A DNA stretch of 64,000 bases from Talinum fruticosum (GCA_021018815.1 JAITYX010000066.1:3384001-3448000); one strand, 5' to 3'. Shown: positions 1 through 12,463, numbered from the stretch's first letter. The notes: a model not told the origin generated them from the letters alone. Numbers and translations: made by a program.

Positions 1-742
1 ATCATTTAATATACTTAATGCCATTTTATGATTTATGTTTTCAAATTTTATTGTCATGATATGTGTAACTTCAACATTTTTATCTAATCTTTTGTGTTGT
101 ATTAATCTCTTACGATGTATTGTGTATATAGAAAAAATGTATGGAACATCAGCGAGTCATAGAGGTGTATTTCGAGGTGGACGTGACGGACGTGGGAGAC
201 GTGGGGAACCTCAACATCATAACGTTAACATCGAAAAGGCACTCGTTGAACATTTTACATCAAACCATCGAAAGTGGTGACCAACAAGCGTTCTCATCAT
301 GGATATTTGATCAACCCAATTTTCAAGGGATAGAACAACCCAATTTTCAAAGCATTATTCCAAACGTATATAATCGGTATGAGGGATTCTCTCCAGGAAT
401 GAACATTGGTATTTCTCAATTTGAAACTCAACCTCATACTCTTCCGAACAACTCAACCTAAATGAGAGATGGTACCCCAGAAAGTGATGCTTGGTAGCAC
501 CAAGATGTACACGGAGCCCGACGGTGACACGTAAGTTTAAAAGACTTTATTATTATTACGCATTTTATTTATTAAATTACACTAATGCGATGAATTTTTT
601 ATATTTTTGCTCCTTATAACCAGAGTATAACAGCCAAAATTGGGGATATTTTCAAAAGTCAATATCATTAACAATGGCCAACTTGGGGAGCAATCCCATA
701 ATCACAACGAGATTTATGGTTCAATAAATTTAAGGTAATTTT

Positions 743-768
743 CACTACTAAAGGAACCACTTTTAACT
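743..768. repeat. Left terminal inverted repeat of the CACTA element
   Basis: The left TIR begins CACTACTAAAGGAACCACTT. It pairs with the inverted copy ending at 5776, differing at a few internal positions, for instance ACTA against ACAG after CACTAC. Confidence 0.9.
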
Positions 769-1339
769 ACGATTAAAAACAAAATTTAAAGATGGTTAAC
801 GAGGCGTCGTGTATTTGGGCGTCGTTGTATGCACCACCTTTGACTATGGTTTAAAACTGTAATCATAGGTCAATATATAACGACGGTTCAGATGGAGAAA
901 CCGTAGTCATAGGTCAATCTATGATGACGGTTCCTTCATTTGAACTATCGTCATAGATGGACTTATGACTACGGTTCCGCTTAAGAATCGTCATCATAAG
1001 TCTTTTTTTTTTATAATAATTTTTCTCGTATTTGCTTGCCCCTCCGTACAGTACAAAAAAATCATATACAAACACCACAACCCAATACACTCTTCAGCGA
1101 GAATATAAACAAAACAATATACTCATCACATTTTGTATATAAATATGGTACAAGACGAGGCTTTCCTTTAGTTTAAGCTGTTTTGAAATATTCTTTGCAA
1201 GTGTAAAAAATATATACCTATGTACATATTATACCTATAACTGTGTATGACTACTAAAATCACAAACGTGACCTATCAAATAATGAATAATAATTGTAAT
1301 ATATATACATATTCCTTTATACGGTTGTATACAAACTAC

Positions 1340-2570
1340 GAACCTTGTTTGAACTTCGTTGAGCACTTCATCCGTATATAGAGTGGGTGGCTTCTTTCCC
1401 GAAAAATATTGTAACCAATGCTGTAAAAGACATATTAATTAGGTCAATGTAAGTGTTAATCAATCTGGAAAAAGAATATATAATAATCAATTACAAGTGC
1501 AACTATACCTCGTTGGGACCAGCATACTTTTCGAGTTTGGTCACAATCTCTTTCATGTATTGGACAATGTAGAAGTCGCACTCCTCGTTCCCCGGTTGTT
1601 TATGGCACTACAATAATAAAATAGATTCCCAACACATAGAGAATTAACTAGTACTTATGTATCTAGAAAGTAATATGAAATGAAAAACATCTAAAGTAGA
1701 CTCTAATAACGAAGCAAACCTCACCTTGACGAGGACAATTAGTGGTTTTGCTTTCTTCACTCGTTTGATGCCTCAACCAAAATAATAACGGATTATAGAG
1801 CACTATTTTTCAATCGGAAAACTAAAATTCAAGTTAGACATATTATTGAACGATTACTTAACAAAACAACATAAAATGACTAAAAGTATGCATGCCTCGA
1901 CGACGTCCCCGATATCTTCTCTCACGTCACACCCCGGAGGATCAAGGAAGTGGGCCATATTAGCCCTTGGATATATGACAGCAAGCATCCAATGGTGGCT
2001 ACAAATAACACATTTTTATATAAGTATATATAACACCATAAAAAAAATTTCATCAGTTAATTAGTTCATTATTTGTCTACTTATACCTCTCATTGAACAC
2101 CGCAAGAAACAATGTTTTATCATCCGAGGCATATTTCATGACGTTGAAGATATAAGAGACTCGTTAGTCACGATTCAACCCATCTCCTTGAATAACGGAA
2201 GTAGGGTTTAGAAGCCGAACGAAGTCCTTCCCAATCTCGTGCAGCCACCTTACATATTAATATGTAGTTAGAAATTGAAATTAATTAGTAAAAAAACTGA
2301 TTAAGAATATATTAACTCACATCATGCCAAGTGCAATAGCGGATACGCCGATTTCCTCCATGCGCAAAAATTGCAATATGTCGTCCAGGAAGACAAAGAC
2401 GGCATATCCACTTCACGTAGCCCAAACACATGACCTGGCGTGCTACGGATGATCCGGTCCTCTATTGACAAAGTCTGCACATAACTTTCCGGACACCTCA
2501 ATGGATTTGAGAGTAGGAGACTTCTTTGGAAAACTAACGGGCGCCACTTAATGTTTGCTTGTGCCATTGG
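1340..2570 (-). pseudogene. Ulp1-like (C48) cysteine protease domain exons
   Basis: C-terminal part of the CACTA gene. Exons read from the sequence are 2321 upward ('DDILQFLRMEEIGVSAIALG', donor GTGAGT), 2087-2248 ('WLHEIGKDFVRLLNPTS', donor GTATAA), about 1899-1998 ('HHWMLAVIYPRANMAHFLDP'), 1725-1771 ('IKRVKKAKPLIVLVK'), 1509-1607 ('QPGNEECDFYIVQYMKEIV') and about 1340-1420 ('FSGKKPPTLYTDEVLNEV'). The order His (HHW), Asp (FLDP), Gln (QPG) and Cys (EECDF) is the Ulp1/SENP catalytic layout, so all four residues survive. GT-AG boundaries fit most junctions. The boundary near 1899 lacks an obvious GT. One TAA falls inside the 2087-2248 exon. In hosts such domains cleave SUMO-like modifiers, but the role of transposon copies is not established. 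Confidence 0.72.
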
Positions 2571-4512
2571 CGACCTTCATCCCATTCTCGGATTTATCCC
2601 CGATATCCTAGTCAATAATCAATCCAAAAATGAGAAATATATATAAGTGATATTAACAACATCTAAATCTAATATTTTTAATACAAATGAATTACCATAA
2701 TGAGGATGACTAAACTCTTAGGCCAACGAAGAAAAGCATTGACTGCGTCGTCAACAATGTGGAGGTACGTTCCCGGATCGAGCAATCGACACTCGCCTTT
2801 CCCATGTGTAACCTCTTTGACACCCACCCTCACCTCATCAGCTGCAAGGGTGTCCAGTGAACGACAAAATCTTCCGTCCACAGGAAAACAACACCCAATG
2901 CCACAACATGCTCTAGGGGAGGGTGATGAGAACCTAACTTGCAAATTCACCGACTGCATAAGAATAAATAAACATTTGCCATAGAAGTTAAATAACCTAA
3001 AAACCCCGAAAATAAATAGATAGAGTTTCCCTTAAAAGTAAACATTTTCTCGGGATAATGGCCCTCATCCGAAACAACAAAAACATTCTAAATAAGTAAT
3101 TACTCAACGGCCACACGCGGGAGTTATTCAACAACAAAAACATACTATTGGTCAAAATATAAATATGCATGCAAATATAATTAGGTTGTAAAATGTTAAT
3201 TACCTCCATAAGAACTTCGAATTGGTCGACGGGTGAGCTCGCGCTCACTGCGTTCGGTGTGTGGGGTGAGAAAGGACGTACATCATCAAAGTTGCTTGGG
3301 TAACGGCATATCCATGTTGGTGAAGTACTACCTTATCTAGGACTGCATCTCTGCCCACATCTGCGCCCTCATATCTTCGATCTATGCAACCATTTGGGCC
3401 ACCACATGTGCTTCGCTCGAAGAGACGGGGCCCTTCTTCCTAGTCCCAAAGTGCTCAACTATCCCCACCCGCTCAATGATGGCTCGAACACGACCGGGAT
3501 GCTCATCTCTTTGTAAGGCCAAGGTTAGCTTGTCGCTCCTCCCGGTGGTGTGAGCATCCGAAGTCGATGTCCGTGACAAAGACTCCTGTAAGAAAAAAAA
3601 ATTATCATTTAACAAATTCAAAAAATAAACCGATAAGTTCTCAAAATAAATAAAGGAAAAGAGTAAAAAACTCACAAGTCCGCGAGAAATAACTTCTACA
3701 TTGGGCGTAATGAAGGTTCCATCTTTCTTCTTTCTTCCTTTGATCCAAAGCTTGTCCCTATCAACAACGAGCTGCGAAGTATCTATGGTGGACCCTTCGA
3801 GTGGATGTGGTTTGAAGTTGTTCAAGCTTTTGCTTCTATAACCTCTCCTCCAACTTCGTGTATCCTCCACGGGACATCACATGAGGGTACTGATTGCTCT
3901 TAATCCTCTTCCGGTCGGCTTCACCTATCGCTGCGCAAGTAATATTAAGAAACGAAAATATCGAGTGCATAACATTTACATTTCTTCATTTTTTATATCA
4001 ATTCAACAACCAACATCACACTATATGTATATGAGATTGAATATTGAATGAAACTACCTTGTATTCTAGAGAGGTGACATGTGACTCAAACAATCTCCAG
4101 TCCTCCTCTTTGATACAATTGTAGACCTCTCAAGGTCTATCTTCTTGTTTTATCTGCTTTGTTTTGTAGACCCATATAGCTGCAATGCGATATTTGTAGT
4201 CTCTAAACTTTTCTTTTGCTGACATAAGGGTCTTGTGTTTCACGAAGGGGATCCGAGATTCATTAATGTTCAAGTTGAACGTTCTCTAAAACATAAGAAT
4301 GATATGCATTAGTACATATATATTAACCATTTACAATATAAGTTGCAATACTAATTTGAGATGTATTCATTTACTTGAATATCGTTCCATAGCTTGTCCT
4401 TAATAGAATTAGGGACGTCAGCCCATTATCCGAAGTTGATGTTCACGTGGCATCGGGTTGCCGTACCAACGTAGCTCATAAAGGTAGCTTTATTTTCACC
4501 TACAGACATTTC
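1340..4512 (-). pseudogene. Transposase_24-like plus Ulp1-like protease gene inside CACTA
   Basis: Multi-exon minus-strand gene. It starts near 4508 (reads MSVGENKATFMSYVG) and continues with 'WADVPNSIKDKLWNDIQ'. The next exon (about 4286-4058) has 'EKFRDYKYRIAAIW' and 'EEDWRLFESHV'. Then come 'QYPHVMSRGGYTKLEERL' (about 3900-3850) and 'EHPGRVRAIIERVGIVEHFG' (about 3520-3460), both typical of Transposase_24-type proteins. A block at 2959-2690 contains 'VDDAVNAFLRWPKSLV', the WPK-type domain usually found upstream of Ulp1 domains in these genes. The Ulp1-like part spans about 2570-1340. In-frame stops occur in 'FG*WADV', 'ERL*KQK' and 'NRD*RVS', and there is a frameshift near 2390, so the copy is inactive. 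Domain names come from motif memory. Confidence 0.75.
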
Positions 4513-5751
4513 AGTGGCTATCAAAATCAACCCGTGTCTACTCCGGACTAACTTCTCCTTGTTCATCATAGTTCAGCCCCTCGATTGTTTTTGTAATTTT
4601 GGAAAAATCTATCTTAGACTGCAAGCAATTAGACAACTCTTGATAAATAAACATGCACAACAATTTTCAGACGGAACACATAAGTTGGGTGCAGCGTGAC
4701 CAACACGGGCTGATCGTGTAGTCCGGCACGACCCGTGCTTGGCTGCTTAGAACCCTGGTTCATCAATTTTGCTCGTTTTTTTCTCTTGTCTTATTTTCAT
4801 AATTCTATCCATTCACATTCCTCAAATATAAGATTAAATTTCTACATGAAACAACATACAAGTTAAACAACCTAAAATCCAGATGAAACAACCATGAAAC
4901 AACCAAATTAATAAATTCTCGGATGCATAAATCTACTCAATCGAACACACAACATCAAGTGCCCACAAATTCAAATAATTTGTCCACATGAACCCAAAAA
5001 CGCTTAAATCCAGATTGAACCCTAAAACCCTAGTTTCGGACATATAAGAAGGGATGGGGTACCGGATGGGAGGGAGAGGGAGAGATATATATATAGATTT
5101 ACCAATTGAAAGAACGCAGGTAGAGAAGAGCATGAAGAGAGCCCAAGGAGAAGCGGGAGCTCGGTTGAGGCGAGTGAAAGTGAGAGGAAAGGGGCTTCGA
5201 GGAGGCCCTCCTTAATGTCGGCAAGAAAAACTCAAGCGGAGAAGAACGCCGGTGGAGGAGAAGAGGAGAGCCTAAGAGGAGAGATCAAACAATGAATAGT
5301 GAGAGGGAGACCGAATTCACTCGATTGAGGCGAGTGAAAGTGAGAGGAAAAGGGCTCCGAGGAGAAGAACTCGAGCACGAGATAACTTAGGTGGAGAAGA
5401 ACGCCGGTGGAGGAGAAGAGAAGAGCCCAAGAGGAGATGAGTGAAGAAATGGTGGGAATAAACAGCAAAGGCTTACGGGGGTTTTGGTGCAGCACTTTAG
5501 ACAACGGTTCACAACTAAGAACCGTCGTCTAAGGTACTTAGACTACGGTTCGGTAAATGAACCATCGTCATAGATAAGTCTATGACAACAGTTCATTTAC
5601 TAGTAGTCTACGGTTCAGTTCAACCATTAGACGATGATTTTTGGGTTGATTCGTCGTCATATATACGATAAAAAACCACATTTTTTTACAAAAATGCCAC
5701 CGGTCCATTTTTCATGACAGTTTGTCCTTTAATTGTCGTTAAAGACCCTTC

Positions 5752-5776
5752 GTTAAAAGTGGTTCCTGTAGTAGTG
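5752..5776. repeat. Right terminal inverted repeat of the CACTA element
   Basis: Reverse complement of the left end, finishing GTAGTAGTG. The next three bases, TTT, repeat those before the left end. Confidence 0.9.
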
Positions 5777-5979
5777 TTTTAATAAATTTTTATTACATTT
5801 GATTCAATTAATACATAATTGTAATTACTAATATTTGTTTTCATGAAGAAATTTTACTAGTGGGACCCCCACATTGAAAGACAAATTACACGTATCTTTG
5901 AGATTAGAGCCAAAACTCGGCTCAAAGTCACACGTAATTATAGTTGAGTCCAAAATTGTGATATTTTTAATACCTTTTT

Positions 5980-7840
5980 ACATTTTATTTTGTTCGGAAT
6001 AATTATTAAATTTGAGATTTTAATTTATTTTATTTTATTTTTGTAGGAAATATTTAGAAACCCGAAAAATAGTAAAGAGAGTTGAAATTTGGAACAAATG
6101 GATCGGTTATTCACACTTAACCCGGTTCGCGCCCAAAACACTTGCTCAGCACGCGTGACTCCCCACCAGCCCATTTCCCCTCCTTTAAACTCCCTTCAAA
6201 CCGAAGCTGCGAAACCGAACCATTTTTTCGGTTAACCGAACCGTTTTTCCGATGAATCGATAGCTTATCCGGTTCGGCATTTTGAAACCAACGAGTTAAC
6301 CGGAATCGAATTGATAATAAATTTTTGAAAAAATAAAAAATCATTATATGAAATATTTGGAAAAAAATTTTCAACCCTCATGCCTTTTTTTCACTAACAA
6401 CAAGTCCAACCCTCATGTCTTTTTTTTCACTAGCAACTAGGCCCAATGGCAGTCGCTAGCTAGGCCTAGTGACTTCTACTGGCCCAATAGCTATAGTTGG
6501 GCTTAGTGGCTACTGCTGGTTGGGCCCAACAAGCTGCTGCTGGCCTAACAGCTGCAAATTAGCCCAATGGTTGGTGCTTTGGCCTAGTAAAATCCTGAAA
6601 ATTAATTCGTAATTTTTCATTTCCGATTCCAGTCAAGCGATGAACCGAACCAAATAATCCAGTTAACTAGTTTATTTAGTTCCGCTTCACATTTTCACAA
6701 ACCGCTAAACCCGATTAACCGATTAAAAAACCGATCCAAACCGAACCTAATCGTGAACACCCTTACCTTTCACCAGCCTTGAGACACTCCTTTCCCGCTC
6801 ATCTCTCTTCCTTGGCCCACACACCCAAAACCCTAGCCTTACCATCTTCGACTCTCTCCCTCTCTCCTCTTCGTGCTTCCTCAACGGAACCCATATCCAT
6901 CTCTTCTTCCTCCACACACAAAACCCTAGCCTCATCTCTCACTTTCATCTGCTGTCCACCATGCCAAAATTCAAAACCATCTAGACTCTTCTTCTCTTTC
7001 CTATGCTTACCCTTGAATACTCCATCGCTTGTCAACTCTCTTCCTCACTTTCAAGACCCGAGCTCTTCACATCCTAACACCTCTTGATATCTACTCTTAT
7101 TCTTCAGCTTGGACTCTATCCACAAGGGTAACTGACGCCAACAAGGACAATTGAAGGGAAGGCGTTAAAAGGGTACGACGAGACAGAGCAAGGGGGAGGG
7201 GGCAAACAGATGAACGGTGATGGCGTAACAGGTCGGAGCCGGGAGTTAGGTCCAAGTTTTTCCACTTTTCTTTTTCAATTCTTAGTTCTTAGTTCTCAAA
7301 TTTTAGCTCTCAAAATTTCAGTTTTAGGTTTTCATTTACGGTTTTAAGTTTTAGTTTAGGGTAGTAATTTAATCATTTCGCAAGCAAGTCAAGTGTAATG
7401 TCGGGATTAAACTCATTTGGAGTTTGGTTCAAATTTAGGATTGTGAATTGTGTGTTCGAAAGGCTGGGCTGATATACTTCTTCCTCTTTAGTTTCTGTTG
7501 ATTTGATTTTCTTTTTTATATGTAATTCATTGCAATTTGGTTCTTGCACTTAGTTTTCTTAAATGCTCAATTCAGTTTCTCGTTGAATCCTTATTGATAA
7601 ATTTGAGTTGGCGATGAGAGTTGATGATTTAATATATGTTATTGGGTACGTTTAATCTTTGTTATATTGATAATTTAGGATAATTTAGCTTCGCATCATT
7701 TATTCAATTTCTAATTCATGTTATTAGTTTAGGTTAGTTTATGTTTTACGAATTAAGTCTCCGAATAATTTCACAACTTAATTTTAATTTAGTCTATCTA
7801 TGTGCTTCAAGAAATCGCGTACTTCCCTAAATATCACTTC
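5980..7840. other. Unassigned AT-rich stretch with repeated ACCGAACCG motifs and a CT-rich block
   Basis: No convincing gene. Positions 6100-6760 are rich in variants of AACCGAACCG and end GTGAACACCCTTACC, resembling the ends of some hAT-like plant repeats, but no left partner was found. An imperfect tandem pair lies at about 6373-6440 (CAACCCTCATG...TTTTTTTTCACTA twice). Positions 6430-6600 repeat GGCCCAATAGC-like words. A pyrimidine-rich block (6770-7090) contains two AAACCCTAGCC telo-box-like motifs, as in some plant promoters or 5' UTRs. Short reading frames here look like chance openings. Confidence 0.4.
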
Positions 7841-8639
7841 AACAATTATCATAGGAGGGTGAAGAAAAGACCGATTTAGATTCGAGCGAACAACTGGGAA
7901 GCCTTGTGTAAGATTTGGGCACAGTCAAGCTCCTTCAAGAAGATGAGTGGCCAAAACAAAAAAAAAAAAATCAAATGAGTGACCACGAAGGTCTAGGACC
8001 GTCAAAGCACACATGTGGGTCAATACCTATAATTGAAAGGAGGATACGCTTGGTAAGTATTTAAAATCCTATTAATATTATTATGTATATAAGTTAACTA
8101 TGCTTTATATAATATGTATTTCTTTATTTTGTTAGAGGAGAATTTTGAATAGAGAGCCCATTGTGAAAGAGATGTTTATGGATGGACAATTAGATCCGAA
8201 AAATAAAGTGTTCGTTGACAAAGATGTTGGTTGGCAATTGTCTAAGCAATTCTCTCATAAATTCTCTAAGATTGAGGAGTCCCAAAATAAAATGAACAAG
8301 CACGATAAGCAAACATTGGAAGTACTTGATGGGGAAAAGAGTAACTTCATCTAAACAACCTGACTCGAGCCCTCAAGATTATGAATCGAAGGTGATGAGG
8401 ACCCTCAAAATGATGATGATACCCCTCATCTGTCCGATGTTGAGTAGCCTACTATTGTGACTTTGCTATTTTGTTTTACTTATCTAAATTCATGAACTTC
8501 AACGATTTTATTTGTACTTTAAGAAACATTCATGTGATTATGTATATATTAATTTTAGTACGCAATATTTTCTATAATCAATTTCCAATACTTAGATATG
8601 TATATATTAGTAAATATATTTGGTATTTTAGCTAAGATA

Positions 8640-9020
8640 TTTAATATTATAAAAAACAAATTATCGTTCGATGGGTTTCGACGAGAATACACTGTCGGAA
8701 TCGGAAATCCAGTCCCAGAACCCGTCTCGAATAATACATGCAAAAAACAATTTGCTCGTCAGGTATCCGTCGTACGGGACTATTCGACGGGCGTCCGACT
8801 CGTTGGCTATCCGTCGAACATACGTGTACGACGGGTTCGACACCTATTGGACATCTCATCGTACTTGCGTAATACGACGGGTTGTCGGACTCGTTGGAAT
8901 TCTCGTTGGAATGTCCCTATCGATGAATGAAATTCCGACGTCCGTTATCCGTCGAAAGCCCGTCAAAATAGGTTAGAATATACCAGAATTTCCATCGAAA
9001 GCCCGTCGGAATAGCGTCAC
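8640..9020. repeat. Subterminal-repeat-like region, CCGTCGG/CCGACGGG motifs
   Basis: A dense cluster of direct and inverted copies of motifs such as CCCGTCGGAA, ATCCGTCG and CGACGGG. This resembles the subterminal region of a CACTA element and lies just downstream of the old Transposase_24 relic, so it is plausibly that element's 3' end. No terminal ...TAGTG is visible, so the terminus is lost or degraded. Short reading frames through it on both strands are side effects of the repeats. Confidence 0.5.
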
Positions 9021-9404
9021 ATGGGAGTTAAGTTTGAGTGAGTTATTGCCTGTAACACCAAACACAACTAATTACACTTGCTCTTTAAGAAAACAAATTT
9101 GCAACTTTATTCCTATTTTACTATTTATTACTTAAAATTTACCGTCTCTTCTCTGGCAAACTGACCTTTTACAAGGAAAGTGTCATCATTTATTACCCAA
9201 ATAAAAGGAAAATGTCATATCTCCATAAGTTGAATGCACTTAATGAGTCATGTTATATAAAACACCTCTCTTGGAGTGAGAGGTCCGAGATGACTTGAAC
9301 TTTCTTTGCACATTGAATAACGCCTCCGATTTTCTAGAGCTAGATGTAAGCAACAATACTCTTAGACATCCATTACTTGAATACATCAACAATTTTGTCA
9401 TCCC

Positions 9405-12400
9405 CGAAGGTTTGCTCTTGAGAGTCTAGGTCACCCTAGAGGGGAGTGAATAGGGTGATGAGAAAATTTAAAAGAACTTAGACAATGAAGGTTTGCTCAA
9501 GGAGAGGCTAAGTCACCCTAGAGGGGGTGAATAGGGTGATGAAAGATTTTTCCGAAAAATCAAACTCTTTTGATTAAAGAACAGACAGACGGCATTCGAG
9601 TCTATAATAGGGTCGAGAAAAGTATGAACTCGAGAATGAAGATGCGAGATAGAGCTGAAGCTTTAAGACGAGTCCGAGTCTAGAATGAACTCGAAAGTAA
9701 ATACACGTAAATTACGTGGAAAACCTCCTGGGGCAGAAAACCACGGATCGTGCTAATCCAAGCACGAAGTCAAATCCACTATTTTGAGTCCACAAAATAC
9801 CGTAGATCGACTGTACCCGAGTTGCTCCCTTAAACAACTCTTTACAAGTTTTTCCTAGACTCGGAAATTCCCTTATCTAATCTAGTACTTCCTAGCTGAG
9901 ATAACCCTTATAGCTAGGGACAAGCGAGCTGAGTTAACCCTTATAGCTCGGTCAAGGGACCTTACTTAGAGAGTAAGAAAGAGAGTGTTTGTAACTAAGT
10001 ACAAGACCTTACAACTCGGAATATAATGAATTACGAGTGGGAGTTGTAAGTAGAAGATTGAGAATGAATACAATGACTTTTGCTCAAGTATGTGTATTAA
10101 CAATAGGTTCGGCAATCTTCAAGTCTTGAAAGTTGGCTTCTATTTATAGATGACCAAGTAGCATAGCCGTTGAGTCCATCTTCGACTGAGAGTCCTTTGT
10201 GACCGTTGTTAAGGACTTTCTAAGTCACCCGAAAGTATCCGTTGTGATTTGAACGTTGGGCAACGGTTCTTAACTCCTTTGGAAGTCCCAAAACCACTGG
10301 CGGTGTCTTGAAAGATAAGGTGGAAACCACCGTTTAGCTTGGGGTTGCAGATTTCCAGTTTTGGAAACGAGACAGGGCTGACGCAATCTTCTAGGGCTAG
10401 GTCGGAGGTGGAAAAAGCCTTCTCTGCTAGTGATTTGACGTTTTGAAGCCGGTTACTTTTGTAATTTAAAAAGCGTATCCTCGTTTAAATAACCTACAAA
10501 AGTAAATCAAATTGGTTCTCAAAGTATAAAATACTTTGGTCCAAGATTAGACATAGATAATAATATAATTAAGATAATTAAGTGACTAATTATCCGAGTC
10601 GGAAAAGGAATGGAATTTTACGAGTCTAATATCCATGAAACTCAAAATTCGTATGAGTTAGTCTAGGCAAGAATCAAGTTACATAAAGAATATCGAGTGA
10701 AACAAACTTGATCTAGACTAAGCATGGTTTAGACTAGAAGCGCCGACTATAACGAAGAAGACCTGTAATATGAAGTCGGACACGAGTGCGGTTATGCGAA
10801 TACTATTCATTTGAACATGCGATAATTCTAAGTGATGAGAGACTCGGAAGCTGGGTGTACGATAGTAAGTTCGAGATATGCTTTACGAGTCTCACGAGAC
10901 AAGCAAGAATACATGAAATAAATGCTATATCACTTAGAGAAAATACTATATCACTCAGAAAAGTTTCTATGATACGAGAGAATGACTTGGAATCAAAACT
11001 CTATAAGTGAGAAAATCTTATACCTGATTCCCTTGTTAGAACTCATAAATGTGCGGAGTAAAGTCCGAGTCTTCAAACAATTTTTGCTAAGAAAGAGATC
11101 AACAGCTGAGTCCGAGTCTAGATTGGACTCGGAAATACAAACACTCGAAATACACGGGGCGAAAAACCATGGACGAGTGCTAATCCAAGCACTAAGTCAA
11201 ATCCATTATTTTGAATCCTCAAAATACAAAGGATCGACTCTCCCGAATTGCTCCCTTAGACAATTTCTTACAATATTTTCCTAGACTCGAAGTTCCCTTA
11301 TCCGATCTAATACTTTCGCACTGTGGTAACCTTTACAATAAGGGACAAGCGAGCTGAGTTAACTCTTACGGCTCAATCACGGGACTTACAAAGAAAGTAA
11401 AAAAGAATGTAAATGATTACAAGACTTTCTTTACAACTCGGAAAATAATTAAATATAGACTTGGAGTTGTAAGTAGAAGATTGAGTATGTAATGCACTAA
11501 GAGAATTAGGTAATGTATGATCAATAGATTCAGCAATCCTCAAGTCTTGTGAAGTTGCTTCTATTTATAGATGACCAAGCGAGTAGCCGTTGAGTCCGAT
11601 TTACGGATCGAAGTCTTTGCTAGCCGTTATAAAGTCTTTTACGAGTCACTTAGAAAAGGTCCGTTGGAGTGTGAACTTTGGGCAACGACTATTTCCTCCA
11701 AAAGGTGTTCCAATCAACTGGTGTTGTCCGAAAAACAAGGTGGAACCACCATTGAGCCTAGTGTTGAAGTTTTCTAGTTTTGAAAACAGACAGCCACGAC
11801 ACGGTGTTTGAGTCCTATCCAAAATTGGCTAAAACTATCTGCATTGGTGTTTAACGGCTAGAAGCTAGGTTGCTTTTGAGATTCAAAAGTAGATGAGCCT
11901 TGTTTGAATAACCTACAAAAGCAAACCACATTGGTTCTCAAAGTATAAAATACTTTGGTCCAAGATTAGCACAAATAATAATTAAATTACAACAATTAAA
12001 TGCTTAATTATCTTTGGCCTAGAAGAATAGAATTTTCTAAGTCTAATATTCAATATACTCAAATTCCATCCGAGTCAATCCTAAGGATGATCAAGTTAAA
12101 AGAATAGAACATCGAGTGATTGAACTTTATCTATCAAATAATTCTCTAAAATAAACTCGACTTAGAAGACTGAATTAACGCCTAATTAATTTTACCTTAG
12201 CAGGCACAGTCGAGTACTAAGATAAAATGCATTAAAAGAATTATTTGATCATACGATGGTTCCGAGTAGATTCCGAGTAGATCAGAATACTTCGATAGAG
12301 AAGATATCAAATAATATGCTATCCGAGTCGAGTCGAACAATGATGAATACTTAGATAGGAGTTTTTATGTAGCTCGGAATGACTTGCAATCAAAACTTAA

Positions 12401-12463
12401 GAGAGATAGAAGTTTATACCTGTGTCTTTCATAAAATACTTAAAGTTAAGATCCGAGTCTTCA
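9405..12463 (-). repeat. 3' LTR of copia A, interrupted
   Basis: Homologous to the 5' LTR at 20124-21569. It is cut after base 9485 by a same-family LTR (9486-11075) and resumes at 11076 ('AATTTTTGCTAAGAAAGAG', matched at 20172). A TATA-like CTATTTATAG lies at 11561-11570 (reads CTATAAATAG on the element's strand). Its first base is C instead of the expected T. Confidence 0.9.
9486..11075 (-). repeat. Solo LTR of the same copia family inside copia A's 3' LTR
   Basis: A 1590-bp complete LTR (plus strand TGAAGGTTTGCTC...GAGTCTTCA) with no internal region. It is flanked by GACAA (9481-9485) and AACAA (11076-11080), a 5-bp target duplication with one mismatch. The uninterrupted site is seen in the 5' LTR near 20160. 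TATA-like motif at 10140-10149. Formation by LTR-LTR recombination after insertion is the usual explanation. Confidence 0.9.

Larger units (their letters stand above)
743..5776 (-). mobile_element. CACTA (En/Spm-type) DNA transposon, 5.03 kb, TSD TTT
   Basis: The element starts CACTACTAAAGGAACCACTT at 743 and ends with a near-perfect inverted copy, AAGTGGTTCCTGTAGTAGTG, at 5776. It is flanked by TTT on both sides (740-742 and 5777-5779), the 3-bp target duplication expected of CACTA elements. Both subterminal regions (about 780-1000 and 5500-5720) carry many copies of a motif like GACTACGGTTC or GACGACGGTT in both orientations, as transposase-binding subterminal repeats do. The one recognisable gene lies on the minus strand. 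I see no TNP2-type DDE transposase, so the element is probably a non-autonomous deletion derivative. The termini are well preserved, so insertion is later than decay of the surrounding relic. Confidence 0.93.
139..8450 (+). pseudogene. Old Transposase_24-like gene of a CACTA-type element, interrupted
   Basis: Plus-strand relic of an En/Spm-associated plant transposase (Transposase_24-like) gene. A Gly/Arg-rich start (ATG at 139, 'FRGGRDGRGRRGE') is typical of these proteins. A later exon ends 'RDLWFNKFK' just before a GT at 735, and the matching exon resumes near 5848 with 'WDPHIERQITRIFEIRAKTR'. A third block at about 7860-8040 reads 'NNWEALCKIWAQSSSFKKMS' and then 'HTGGSIPIIERR', the family's W-x-K-W and HTGG core. 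The last block (8145-8354) has 'REPIVKEMFMDG'. In-frame stops (TAG before WDP, TAG before IRANN) show it is dead. A younger CACTA element lies in the intron at 743-5776. The family assignment is recall of motifs and was not searched. Confidence 0.7.

Noticed and set aside
6747..7090. Overlapping Ser/Pro-rich and Lys/Arg-rich frames that could suggest a small gene
   Set aside because: CT-rich stretch open on both strands, with no domain, no splice context and no conserved counterpart in the window.
8555..8976. Five overlapping reading frames with 'RRIPD'-like repeats
   Set aside because: Produced by the CCGTCGG/CCGACGG subterminal repeats on both strands.
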